This document shows positions 1 through 10,006 of a DNA stretch of 64,000 bases, piece by piece. The notes below the pieces were generated by a model that saw only the letters and a list, made by a program, of their open reading frames with translations, did not search any database and was not told where the DNA came from. The stretch lies in the NCBI GenBank assembly GCA_014898415.1, contig RCTD01000014.1, forward strand, positions 744,001 through 808,000, given 5' to 3'. Position 1 is the first letter of the stretch. Each line of letters opens with the position of its first letter. A program made the position numbers and the translations under genes. Source of the DNA: Stromatinia cepivora. Taxonomy: Eukaryota > Ascomycota > Leotiomycetes > Helotiales > Sclerotiniaceae.

Positions 1-2134
1 TTTTATATTCCCGAAATTATTTCCATTTCGGAATTTTTTTTCGGATACATAAATTCCGCCATACCCAATAATTACTCGAATTTTAAATGTTTATTACCTC
101 TTTTCTCTTTTAGAACAATATATATATCGATACCTTGTATCAATAATCTTAATGAAATTAAAATAATAAAAAAAGAAACAAAAGAATTCGAAGAATATTA
201 AAATACTAAAAAGGATTTCAATTCAGAAATTACAATTGAAGCTATATAGAATACCTATTTAAAAGAAAAGAAATATTTAAAACCAAATATTTAGATTCTA
301 TCTTTATTCTAAATGTTATATAGGATATAAGATTTCTTAATTTAACAAAATTTATAAGAAGAAAAATACTCATTTTTCTTTATAATTTTTCGAAGAATAA
401 TTACACTTATCAATCAAAAGTATTCATTAACTTTAAAACAAATAGATACACTTTTATTAATATTATATTTCTTATCTATTTATTTTCTATATTGAAATCA
501 AGAATTATACCGTTTGAGATTTCGATTGAAATCAAAAAATATAATAATATATAAGATTATATTATTATCTATTTTATATTCTTTAATTTAACAATCGATA
601 ATTATAAATAATTCTTTGTTTCTTTTTTTATTACCGAATTAAGGAATTATAATATTATTTTAAATAAACTCTGATTATCAAAGATTCGAGCAAAGATTGA
701 TTACTTCAATCGATATTTAATATAGTCTAAAAAAAGATCTTATATTATTTCTTATTCGAATAATTTTCTGATTATCCAATTATCCCTTCAAAAACAGAAA
801 ATCGATCGATTAACCCAACAAAATACTGATCAACGAAATAATTAATTCGAAGAATATTGAAATCGAAAAGATTTATAAATAAATAGATCAATTGTAATTG
901 ATAATATACAACAGAATTTTTCAAATATAAATACAATACAGACTTTTGTTGAAAAAGAAAAAGCTCGGATTCCTTTCAAATTCAATTCACTTTCTTTTCA
1001 ATCAACCATATTACTATTACAGATTTACAAATACCTTCCTTATATATCATCCGAAATCCTCAATCTATATACATTCAAACCCAATAAATTCCAATTAGAA
1101 TACAAAAAAAATAAACAAATTGAACTCTTTATTATTATTTTAAAAAAATTTGATAATATAATAAACTTTCGATAAAACAAATAATATATAAAACAAAGAA
1201 TATTAATTGTTTTAATTGAATTCAAAAATATAAAAGTTTAAAAGAAACTCGATTAAATATTAATCGAAATCGATTCAGAATCTAAAATATTATCTAAATA
1301 CCAATAATACTATCGAATTTTTTCCAAATGTAAATCAAATATTTTATTTTCTAATCGATCTTATGATTATAAAATCATATTAGAAAATAAAAAAGAGAAA
1401 ACCTTATAATATAACTCATTTTACAAAATATCCCTAAAACAATTAGAAATTATCAAAGAGTATATTTATTGAATCTAATCAAGCTTTTTATATTATACTC
1501 ATTCTATTTATTGGGGGGTCTAATAATAATTTAAGGTTTTATATAAACTTCAGATTATTAAACTTTTTAATATATAAAGATCGATATCCCCTTTCTTTGA
1601 TCAAAAAACATTTTCTCGATTTTTCAATGTCAAGATTTTTACCAAATTCGATATTCATCAAATTTTCTATCATATAAAAATAGATCCTATTTCGAAAAAA
1701 TATATCATTTTTCGAATCCAATACAAATTATATAAATACAAGGTTGTATTATTCAAATTAACAAATAATCCTATAATTTATTAGTATTATATAAATAATA
1801 TTCTATTCGATTATTTAAATATCTTTTGTATAATATATTTTGATAATATTCTGATTTATTTCGGAAATGAAGAAAAGTATCAGATTTATATCAAATTAAT
1901 CTTTAAACGATTAGAAATTATTGATTTATAAATGAATCTCAAGAAATGTAAATTCAATATTATATATACTAAATATTTAAACTTTATTATTTCTATAAAA
2001 GGAATAAAGATAAATTCTAAAAAGATTAAAATAATTGAAAATTGAATTTTTCCGATAATAATGAAAAGGATTCAATTATTCCTCGATTTTTGTAACTTTT
2101 ATCAATGGTTTATTAAAGATTACAATATAATAAT
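1..2134 (+). mobile_element. Gypsy-1 retrotransposon fragment, copy 1 (RIP-decayed)
   Basis: Internal part of a Ty3/gypsy element, running from the gag region through protease into reverse transcriptase (RT). It is colinear with the copies at 48.15-51.1 kb (same strand) and 14.7-19.5 kb (opposite strand). The RT palm lies around 1.45-2.0 kb. It retains a degraded 'RFYINFRLLN' block and the active-site motif as YFDNILIY, where an Asp of the usual Y-x-DD has become Asn by G-to-A change. The segment after the palm (about 2,055-2,130) matches the 'FLGFCNFY' connection. Stops are frequent in every frame, so nothing is expressed as an intact protein. The left end is cut by the window edge and the right end stops at the R529 repeat. 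Confidence 0.85.
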
Positions 2135-2663
2135 TTTTAAAGGAGATTGATCGATTAATAATAATGAATAATATAATAATAATATTATTCATTATTATTA
2201 TAGTGGAAGATTTAGTTATATAGTTTAAAAGGGTGATCGAATATATAATGATTGAAGTCAAAATATGAGTGTATTGAATATTGAATTTATTTTGCTTGTT
2301 TTTCCAAAAAATTCTTTGAAGAAAATCTTCTTATTTATAATATTTGATAGGATTCTATGAAATTCTATAATATTCTATGATTATAAATAAGATCGATTTA
2401 AATCGAATGTTATAGAATTATTTTATATAATGAAATGAAATAGTAACCAATAATATTTAACCTTAGAAATAAGAAAGTTCTATATGCTTCCATTACATTC
2501 TATTCCATTATAAATCATTCTAATATGATATATGATCAAAATTTTATATAATAATAAATATTAATGATATTAAATTATATTATTAATATATCACGTGATC
2601 ATATAACCATCGGTTCGGTTAATATTATTAAGTGATTTAATGAACTTATTAGAAATTCTTATA
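2135..2663 (+). repeat. R529 repeat, copy 1
   Basis: This 529-bp segment recurs, at the same length and strand, at 58037-58565. It contains an imperfect hairpin near its left end (AATAATAATGAAT against ATTATTCACTATTATT) and a TCACGTGATCA palindrome near its right end. There is no coding potential. The flanks here (ATAAT left, TTTAT right) do not form a target duplication, and Gypsy-1 sequence does not resume on the right, so a rearrangement or deletion probably took place at this copy. It may be a solo LTR or a small non-autonomous element. Confidence 0.75.
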
Positions 2664-2892
2664 TTTATTATATTATTTAAGGCCTTATTCTATACTATAA
2701 TATACATCAAAAAATAATATAAAATATAAATAAATCTATTTAAATACTCGGATCGAAGTAAAGATTTATATAATAAGAATTTATATAAGAAATATAAAAC
2801 TAATCATTATAGTATATTTAATAAGCAAAACAATAGATTTTATAGATTTAGTTAACAAATATTCAGATGCGGAAATAGGTGATAAAAAGAAG
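2664..2892. other. AT-rich spacer, nothing recognised
   Basis: Transition between the RIP-altered block and the gene island. I see no gene and no match to the other repeats of the window. Confidence 0.5.
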
Positions 2893-3148
2893 CTATATAA
2901 GAGGCATAGAAACAGAGTGTTGATATAACTTAATGGATTGTTTATATAAGGTGTCTTTGTTTTTATGTGGTAGTGATGGATTCTCTGAGGTGACGTGAGT
3001 GTCCATGACCTTCTTGGAATTTGGAGTTGAACATAGCGCTTGTTCGAAGCTTATTTTATTACAGTTCTTGTATCGATACGCTGGACAGCTCTCTGACATA
3101 GCTGCATGTGGTCAGCTCAGTTATGTTTTCTTTGTACTTACCAATCAT
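2893..3148 (-). CDS. small Cys-containing hypothetical protein, possible two-exon gene
   Basis: An open frame of 68 codons starts at an ATG at 3099 and ends in TAG at 2893. It has three cysteines (5, 13 and 23 of the 68), many Ser/Lys/Asn, no signal peptide and no membrane segment. A well-formed fungal intron sits just upstream (3102-3141, 40 bp: GTAAGT donor, GCTGAC branch site, GCAG acceptor). It would join a tiny exon ATGATTG (3142-3148) in frame, giving a 71-residue product that begins MIAMSES. Alternatively the intron lies in the 5' UTR. It has near-normal base composition and sits right at the border of the AT-rich block. I recognise no family; it may be a remnant of a longer gene. Confidence 0.3.
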
Positions 3149-4399
3149 ATATCTTCGAGCACATACTTTAGAGGCTCAATAACAAGATTATCATAAATAA
3201 TCCCTTCTAAGAGTTCAGGTCCGGACTCACCGCACACGACGATTTTTCAGCTTTTCAAACCTCTGTTATTTATATGAAAACTTAAGATAATTTATTAAAA
3301 TCTGTATTTATATAAAGATAATTATTCGAAATTTATTAAATATTAAATAAAATATTTTATATATATTTTTGTTCTGAAATTATATATATTCAAAATCAAA
3401 AAAGTAAAAAAAATTGAAGGAAATCGCTTGTTTTGAATATTATATATTCGAAAATTTGAAAAATTGAATTTTAAATTAATATAACTTTTGAACAAAAATT
3501 ACAAAAAAATAAAGTATAAAAGTTTTTAGGATTTCATTGTGTTTAATTATTATATTGTAAAATTTCAAATATTTTTATTTAAAATTGAAAAAGTTATTCG
3601 ATATTTAATTCTGTATGAGAAAATATGGTTTTTGTAGGGATTCTGTCATGAATTCGAATGAATTCGAATGATGTGCGGTGGTTAGATTCTGGAGCTCTTA
3701 TTGATTATTAAACGAAGTATTGAAGTTGTTATTTGGGGTATTTACTATTGAGGTTGGTGGATTGGGGCATGCTGTAGGAGAGGCTTGATCTGTGGCTCGA
3801 ACAACTTCAAAATATAACTAGGTACGGGTATTACTTTCTCAGACGCAAGCCACAATGGCCTAATTAAATGCACAGACTACCGGAGGACGTAGGTGGGAGC
3901 CCTCGCCGATGATTAGAACCACTCGAATAGGAGGGATACAGTATGCCTCAAAAAAGACATTAGTATGGCTTGACAGCAGAGGTGAGTAGCAAAAATGCGT
4001 AGAGGAAGATGACCCAGGTAAGTATAATAAATATTCAGTAAATTTCTCTAATTCAAGAGCGCTTAAGTCTTATACTAAATAAGTATATATATAGGGTGGT
4101 TATAGGGTGGTTGAGGGATCGAAGCCACTGCTGATTCCGTCGCCGAGACTTTCTTGCCAAGTAAGAGCTCGGCAAAATGCACCACAGCAGCATCAGTATC
4201 TACATGTCACGAGTGCAACAGAACAGGCACCTTGGAAGTGTCAAGATCAGGGAATTTGCGCATTTCCAATTTCATTACTACCTATTTTACAATCATCTTG
4301 GGGGAAAAAAGCTCACGTCCAAGTTACTCGAGCTATAGGGGCCAATTGCAAGTCCCGTACATCTTAGTCCGTATCGATTCTCTCGGCAATACTGCTAAT
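3149..4399. other. intergenic, no supported gene
   Basis: 3,240-3,640 is AT-rich and empty. 3,650-4,400 has mixed composition and may include the 3' untranslated region of the gene ending at 4400. Open frames here are short and have no family resemblance. Confidence 0.5.
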
Positions 4400-6174
4400 C
4401 TAGGCTTTCAGGTCATCCGCCGCCTTGATTTCGCCGTTGTCTCGAAGCCAATTCTGCTGCAGAACCATGAGCTCAATGCGCCAGGGATCATCATCGCCCC
4501 ATTGCTCGGCAATCAACGGCGTCGCCCTTTCCAGGCATGCCAACGCCGGCATGGTCAATTTCAGCTCGTTGAAGGCCCGCGCCTGGATCTCCATGCCTCC
4601 AATTTGGTAGACAAGCATATCAATATCCTGCGCGAGCCGAGCACGCTCCTCAAGCTTGTGGCCGATATTGACGGCTTGCGTCCAGTCTTTGGAATTCATG
4701 AAGTTGTACCCGAGCGCATTAAGGACCGTCATGTGACTGGGTTCTGGCATGTGCGCCGTCTCCTCACAGTCCTTAAGTAGCTGACGGAGGCGTCGCTCGG
4801 CGGTAGCGGCATCCCTCGTGCCGTAGATGCGGAAGGTGAGATCGCATTGGTGGCGAACATACTCCGGATGAAGCTTTGGCAGTTGCTTCTGGAAAGCATC
4901 CGTGGTGACCTGCCAAGTGTTGTGCACAAGTGATTCGAGCTCCAACACATCTACATGGGTAAGAAGCTTAAACATTTGCACGACGGGATACTCAGGGCGG
5001 AGCAGAATCTTGGCCATCTCATAGATGTACCTGATCAGACTGACAACGATTCCTCCGTGGCCAAACTGAACGAGGAATACCAAGGAGGTCCAGAAGAAGT
5101 TGAGGGCGCAAACATCCCCGTTCTTGAGGATGGGTTTCACCAAAGCGAATGCTTTGGACATGACATGCTGCCCTTCAATTGTCGAACCCCGCTCAAATAG
5201 CAAGACAGCAGACCGTACCAGATCGAAATAAGCCTCAGGCAATTCAACACCTTCTTTTTTTACATATCATGCTCGTGCAGACATTACTGCTATCGACCTT
5301 CTAAACACTGTAGGTGAAGATGTCTCAACATGCTGTTGAGCAAACGAAAGGATTCGTTCCGCAATTGATATTGGCGGTGTGGCACTTCGACCGGATCGTA
5401 CTCCGGCAGCCTGGGGTAAGGCGAGGGAGTATCTGCGATTGAAAGAAAGTTGTGAATTTCCCTTATTTTCCGCCGGAGCCTGGCACATACTGCTCAGGGT
5501 ATTGGTGCGCCCCGCATCAGTAGTTTGGGAATGCTGGTCGTCGACGTCTTCAGCATCGGGAACTTGGAAAAAACATTCGACGGAGCGTCTAGCATAAGTA
5601 GGTTCAAAAAGATGAGCGTCGGCGTTTCCAGCATCAGCAGCTTGAGAAAGAAGGTCGTCTGTGCGCATGGCATCAGCAATTTGGAACTGCTGGTTGGCGG
5701 CGCGTTCAATGTTGGGAGCTTGGCGATGATGGCCATTGGCCCGAGCAGCCAGCGACCAGTCCGCTACTGCAGACTGACGCTTGTGTCTTCTCTCCCGAGA
5801 GTTCTGATGTCTCTTGTACTTTGTATCAAACTTCCATCCTCTAAGTTTATTCTTATACTGTTTGATGCTAGAGCGACTATTAGAGAGTGCAGAAGACAAG
5901 AGCTCGTTCATTCCGAGACATACCTACCGAAATGTTTGTGGCTTCGAGCCATAATAGCCATCACTTCCCTCAAAGTCTTATTCTCATCCAGATACAGCTG
6001 GCGAATCGTCTCTTTGTGCTGCTTCCAATCTGTCGATAAGGTATTCCTTTTTGGCGCCGAGGGCGCGCCCAATTGCGCTGGGTCTTCCGTTGTTAGGTCT
6101 GTTATCTCCTCGCGGTCGAGGAGCTCCACAAGCCTGGAGCCGGCATCACTAAAGTTGTGCCTGGGGTTAAGCAT
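4400..6174 (-). CDS. Clr5-domain protein with helical (TPR-like) C-terminal region; one in-frame stop
   Basis: Exon 1 is 5924-6174 (ATG at 6174). Exon 2 is 5867-4400. The 56-bp intron has a GTATGT donor, CTAAT branch site and CTAG acceptor. Residues about 49-100 form a Clr5 domain (PF14420): DWKQHKETIRQLYLDENKTL, then REVMAIM, then, after the intron, IKQYKNKLRGWKFD. This domain is common at the N-terminus of fungal proteins of mostly unknown role and was named from a fission-yeast silencing factor; it may bind DNA. A polar linker follows, with six 13-residue repeats (about 133-210). A long alpha-helical C-terminal half resembles the TPR-like tails of this family (e.g. 'ALGYNFMNSKDWTQAVNIGHKLEERARLA'-type helix pairs near 4.5-4.7 kb). 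The frame is broken once, by TGA at 5267-5269 (residue 284), and continues in the same frame. A CGA-to-TGA change would explain it, as would an unrecognised intron. Total length would be about 570 residues. Probably a recent pseudogene, or a gene with one more intron. Confidence 0.75.
5489..5722 (-). repeat. 39-bp coding minisatellite, six degenerate units
   Basis: Six consecutive 39-bp units encode 13-residue repeats in the linker of the Clr5 protein. Most units begin with Gln and have Asp-Ala at positions 4-5 (for example QIADAMRTDDLLS, then QAADAGNADAHLF). Since 39 is divisible by 3, the repeats keep long open frames in other frames too, which produces misleading overlapping ORFs. Confidence 0.8.
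5868..5923 (-). other. spliceosomal intron within the Clr5 domain
   Basis: GTATGT donor, CTAAT branch site about 14 bases before the TCTAG acceptor, 56 bp, phase 2. Removal joins HFG to S-IKQYK and restores the Clr5 domain. A nearer AG at 5877 is also in phase and would add three residues. Confidence 0.75.
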
Positions 6175-6761
6175 CGCGCCAGTGCCATTTAGCGTTTAGT
6201 ATAGTGATCCACAAACACAGATCCGCTCAGGTGGAATGTATGTAGTGAATGTTTGTACAGTAGGTGAGATACTCGCTCATTGGTGCGCGCTTTGTGATAG
6301 CACCTCCCACTTGACTCTTTCTCAAAAGTGGGCACGTCACTCCGAACGAAGCAGCGGGATCATTATTTGTAGTGAGTCTGAAATTCGTCGTTACACGCGC
6401 TTACCGGGACACAAGTTGCCTTGCCTTGCTGGTAGCCTTTGCCTCGGTGAGGATGCGCAATTTCATCAATATAGCGACGGGCGCAGCGCCTGTGGGCTGA
6501 AGCAGTATTTACCAGATCGGAGGATGCAGGGAACTTTGAATCCTTGCACTGTTGCACATGCCTTGAAGCCTAGTAGTAGAGGAAAGAAGGAGTACTGGAA
6601 CTTTGTTTGGTCTGTACAATCTGCATAAAATACTACGCTCCGCTAAAGATTTTACACTAGATATGCAGGTAGAGTAGGACCATTCTTACTCGGTAGATTG
6701 ATCGTTAGGTAAGGAACTTTTCATTTCTGCAAGTTGTGTAATCTTGATTAGGTAGGTAGGT
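6175..6761. other. upstream region of the Clr5 gene, no gene seen
   Basis: Normal base composition. Contains only short open frames with no recognisable motif. It probably holds the promoter of the minus-strand Clr5 gene, but no clear element stands out. TAGGT, the base run at its right end, recurs at 8021 as a possible target duplication. Confidence 0.5.
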
Positions 6762-7030
6762 CTACGATCGATCATATAGCGAGAAACTATGTAAATCTTA
6801 CTTTACCGATTTTTTTTCATTTTTTTTTTGTCGATTTTATCGATTTTATTGACTTTATCAACTTTACTAAATCTATTTAATTTACTTAATTAACTTGAGC
6901 AAAAAGAAGTTATAATTAGACTTTTAAAGATTAAATAGCACTACTATCTTCACTCCTATATGAATCTGCGTCCTCCTGCTCACTGGATAGCGCTGTTCAA
7001 GTTATCAAAATCACTTCCAGAAGAATTATA

Positions 7031-7393
7031 TTACTGTTGTCCCCTTGATACTATAGCTGTTAATCTTATTTCCTCCAACTCAGCTAGCTTTCGTGCCTTC
7101 TCATATTCAAACCACTTCCAAGCACCATAAGGAGGTTGTAACTCAGAAACATTAAAGTTCCTAGGCCTTGTACATAATAGATTATGCCTTTGCATGCGGT
7201 TGATCCAGTCCAGGAAAGAAAGAGTCGTGTTCGTTTGAATCCCCCCTACCGACCTAAACATGTCAATCTTCTCTTGATATTCTTCGAATAGTTTGGTAGG
7301 GAAAGTATTGTATAAAGTATATCTGACGATTATGGAATATTGGCAGAGTACAGATGTTATTTTAGTGGGTTTCTTTAGCCGATACCTAGCATC
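7031..7393 (-). pseudogene. decayed ORF inside the inverted-repeat element
   Basis: One frame stays open from about 7393 down to a stop at 7031 and includes an ATG at 7261 (MFRSVGGIQTNTTLSFLDWI). The same frame continues upstream of a TAA at 7394-7396 with a Cys/His-rich stretch (HHHCNCERCTKDIIADLL). The C-terminal part is charged (KARKLAELEEIRL). I do not recognise the family. It could be a remnant of the element's own protein or of a host gene that was captured. Confidence 0.35.
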
Positions 7394-7759
7394 TTACAAG
7401 AGGTCCGCGATTATATCCTTCGTACAACGCTCACAATTACAATGGTGGTGTTGGCTGTAGTGGTTTCAGAGAGATTGATTGGCCGATAGTTCTGCTGGGG
7501 TCTTGATGGAATGGGGGGAGAATTGGAGAGGGCCTTGGATTGTATGGAGAGATTCTTCGGGTGGAGATAGATATTGGACTTCGTACGATTAGTTGGATAA
7601 CAGAGAAAAGCACTGTACAAAGAGGGTTTGGGAGTTTTTGGGAGTTTTATGGGAGCTTGTTTATTATATATGGTATACCCCTTTGTACGCTATTTGGTAG
7701 GAGTAATAGGATTTCTGGGTTTTAGCACTATATAGCGTTATTATTAATTAAACCTTCAA

Positions 7760-7950
7760 AATAAATAAAATAAGTAAAATAAGTAAATAAGTAAAATAAG
7801 TAAAATAAGTAAAATAAGTAAAATAAGTAAAATAAGTAAAATAAGTAAAATAAGTAAAATAAGTAAAATAAGTAAAATAAGTAAAATAAGTAAAATAAGT
7901 AAAATAAGTAAAACTAATAAAATCGATAAAATCGATAAAATCGATAAAAT
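7760..7950. repeat. 9-bp tandem repeat (AAAATAAGT)n followed by (AAAATCGAT)n
   Basis: About 16-17 near-perfect copies of a 9-bp unit up to about 7915, then three copies of a variant ending in CGAT. It forms the inner part of the right inverted arm. The left arm carries a shorter, diverged counterpart near 6,830-6,890. Confidence 0.85.
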
Positions 7951-8020
7951 AAATAAAGTAAAATAAGAAAAGTCGGTAAAGTAAGATTTATATAGTTTCT
8001 CGCTATATGGTCGATTGTAG

Positions 8021-8405
8021 TAGGTCAGGCATCTCTACCAATAATAGCGTTCCACGTTTCAATCTAGTGAGGCTTGGGGTCGGTCCTTCTTTGCACTGCG
8101 GCTGCCACTGTATGTCGACGCCCTGTTCCGCAGGCGATGATACTGTATGCAATGAGAAACCCTGCGATTCGAAAGTTCCTGGCAGCTGAGCACGCATCTT
8201 CACCAAAATTCTTCGGCCTTGCGCGTCTTGGCATAGCTGCCTAGCTATTGATCAGACATCTCCAACCAGGCGAAAATTCTGTCGACCAGGTACTCTCCAT
8301 TTGATTTCTATTTAATGGGTTTCTCAAGACCTCCATTCCCCAAAACTTCATCAGATTATCCTCACATAAAGTTATCATTACACTGTACAATCACAAGCCT
8401 GCACC
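8021..8405. other. upstream region of the glyoxalase-like gene
   Basis: Normal composition, presumably the promoter of the gene at 8406. A 67-codon minus-strand frame (8003-8206) crosses the transposon end and has no family resemblance, so I do not call it. Confidence 0.5.
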
Positions 8406-9283
8406 ATGACTTCCACACAACATGATCATATCGTTCTTCTCGTCGACACCCCGTTCTTTGAAAACCTCCCAGGTTGGGTCACCGAGAACTTCACCGTCAA
8501 GCCGGGAGGCTACCACGATGGCCAGCCATCTCGCAACAAACTAGTCATTTTCGCTGATGGCAGTTACCTGGAATTCTTCCACCCTCTCTAGGCGACGAGA
8601 ACTTACCGATGAGATTCTGGGGGCCAAAACCCCCGGGACTGATCGACTTTGCAATCACTGATACAACCCACTCCGCCGAGGAATCGGTAGGGGATGTCAA
8701 CGCACGATTGTCCGAAGGACCCGAGAGAGATGCCGACCTTGGTGTCAAATTCGGCAAGCCAATTGCGGGATCACGCAAGAAAGCTGATGGTGTGGAGATC
8801 AAGTGGAAGGTGACACGACCAGAGTTCTTTGAAGGTGAGAAGACGCCTGGTCAAGAGCTTTTTGCCAATGGCAGAATCGACGTTCCATTCTTCTGCCACG
8901 ATGTCACCCCGCGAACCGATAGGGTCCCGAGTCAAGACGAGAAGAAGACGACGCATCCTTGCGGTGCCACTGGCCTCGCGGTCTGCGAGATCCTCGTACC
9001 CAAGCACCTGCAGACCGAATATGCCCGCCTCTATTCTAAGATCCTAGGCTCCAAGCTCGAGCCTGCCACCGGGCAAAACTCGCATACCCTCGATATTGGT
9101 GTGCCTCAGGGATCTGGCCGTTCCACGGTGGTAGTGCGTGCTGCCGAGACTGAAAAAGACATCAAGCGGATGCAAGAGAGGGGCATTGGCTTCTCCGATC
9201 TTGTCATAGTCATCAAGTCCGATGGCGCCAGCGGCGAGACGAGGCGCTCATTGGGCTCCACGGGTATCGAGTCCACCATTTAA
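8406..9283 (+). pseudogene. glyoxalase-like domain protein with one frameshift
   Basis: The start ATG sits in a good fungal context (CACCATGAC). The first part (8406 to about 8590) encodes a typical N-terminus of the Glyoxalase-like family (PF13468): DHIVLLVD, then a segment containing 'GWVTENFTVKPGGYHDGQPS' and FADGSYLEFF. The second part continues in another frame from about 8582, with GDENLPMRFWGPKPPGLIDF, WKVT, PFFCHDVTPR and THPCGATGLAV, and ends at TAA 9283. Both parts are needed for the usual length of about 290 residues. No intron fits the junction, so a 1-base indel near 8582-8593 is the simplest explanation. The members are mostly uncharacterised; some belong to the vicinal oxygen chelate fold. 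The substrate is unknown. Confidence 0.75.
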
Positions 9284-10006
9284 AGGCTAGAAAGTCAAAG
9301 GAGAATCAGTGAGGCGCTAGCACGTACCCGAATAGGTAGTTCGCTCTAGTATTCGCTTGTTGCCAATTTCAGACAGCTTGCAGTAGGGGGGAGATTGATC
9401 AGCACGGGTGCTGTGAGCATCAACATGATGTTATTCAGCTTAGTTAATTGAAACGCTTTCATAAGTAGCCTCTAGTTCATACTTCTTCAAACTTGGTGAT
9501 TTTCTCGCGATGTCATATAATTCTTGAATTTTATAGCAAGACCCTTGACAACGATAGTGGAGAACAGAGGCTCTGTTCCAAGCAGATGTGGAATCATTTT
9601 CTATTTATTTCACGACAGCCATCAAATGGGATGTGTGCAGACAAGTACCATACCGAAACAACAAGAGTAGGACAGAGAATACACGAATCGAGCATTCTAC
9701 GAGACAAATCATGAGCCCAGTCAATCTGGTGTAGATGAACAAGCCCTCTGAACCCGAAAAGAAAGAAGAAACGCGAAGATATAAGCGATGCGTATCGGAT
9801 AGTATCATTATATCCACCACCTACGTAGTCAAATTATCCAACCTACATCAAAAGCACACGTTAAACTCCAACAGACCAACACCCGATCCTTGGTCGATTT
9901 AGCAACTAGCTAGACTGTGACAGCGTTCGGAAATTATAACACACAAAAATCCGCACTCCCTAGGAGATATTGATATGTGATGGAGGTTAGCTTTCGTGTA
10001 GATCGT
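9284..10006. other. intergenic between convergent genes
   Basis: Holds the 3' regions of the plus-strand glyoxalase-like gene and the minus-strand methyltransferase gene. Short ORFs on both strands have no recognisable content. Confidence 0.5.

Larger units (their letters stand above)
6762..8020. mobile_element. 1,259-bp inverted-repeat element (non-autonomous DNA transposon candidate)
   Basis: The left end (CTACGATCGATCATATAGCG, followed by AGAAACTATGTAAATC) is matched in inverse orientation at the right end (GATTTATATAGTTTCT, followed by CGCTATATGGTCGATTGTAG). The near-identical part is about 60 bp. The inverted similarity extends inwards through AT-rich arms built of TTTATCGAT and TTTTACTTA-type units. 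TAGGT is found directly outside both ends (6757-6761 and 8021-8025), consistent with a 5-bp target duplication, although TAGG is repeated on the left. No transposase is recognisable; the middle holds a decayed minus-strand frame. Confidence 0.6.

Noticed and set aside
1040..1225. 61-codon minus-strand ORF repeated at 18785 and 49248
   Set aside because: Present in each Gypsy-1 copy as the complement of the region between protease and RT; it decays with the element and is not a separate gene.
4154..4780. 208-codon plus-strand ORF
   Set aside because: Complement of the C-terminal part of the Clr5/TPR-like gene, without recognisable features.
5525..6199. 224-codon plus-strand ORF over the Clr5 gene
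   Set aside because: It arises from the 39-bp repeats and the complement of the Clr5 exons; the Clr5 domain and the splice signals lie on the minus strand.
7760..7950. CRISPR-like array because of the regular 9-bp spacing
   Set aside because: Units are contiguous, without spacers, and the context is fungal; it is a minisatellite.
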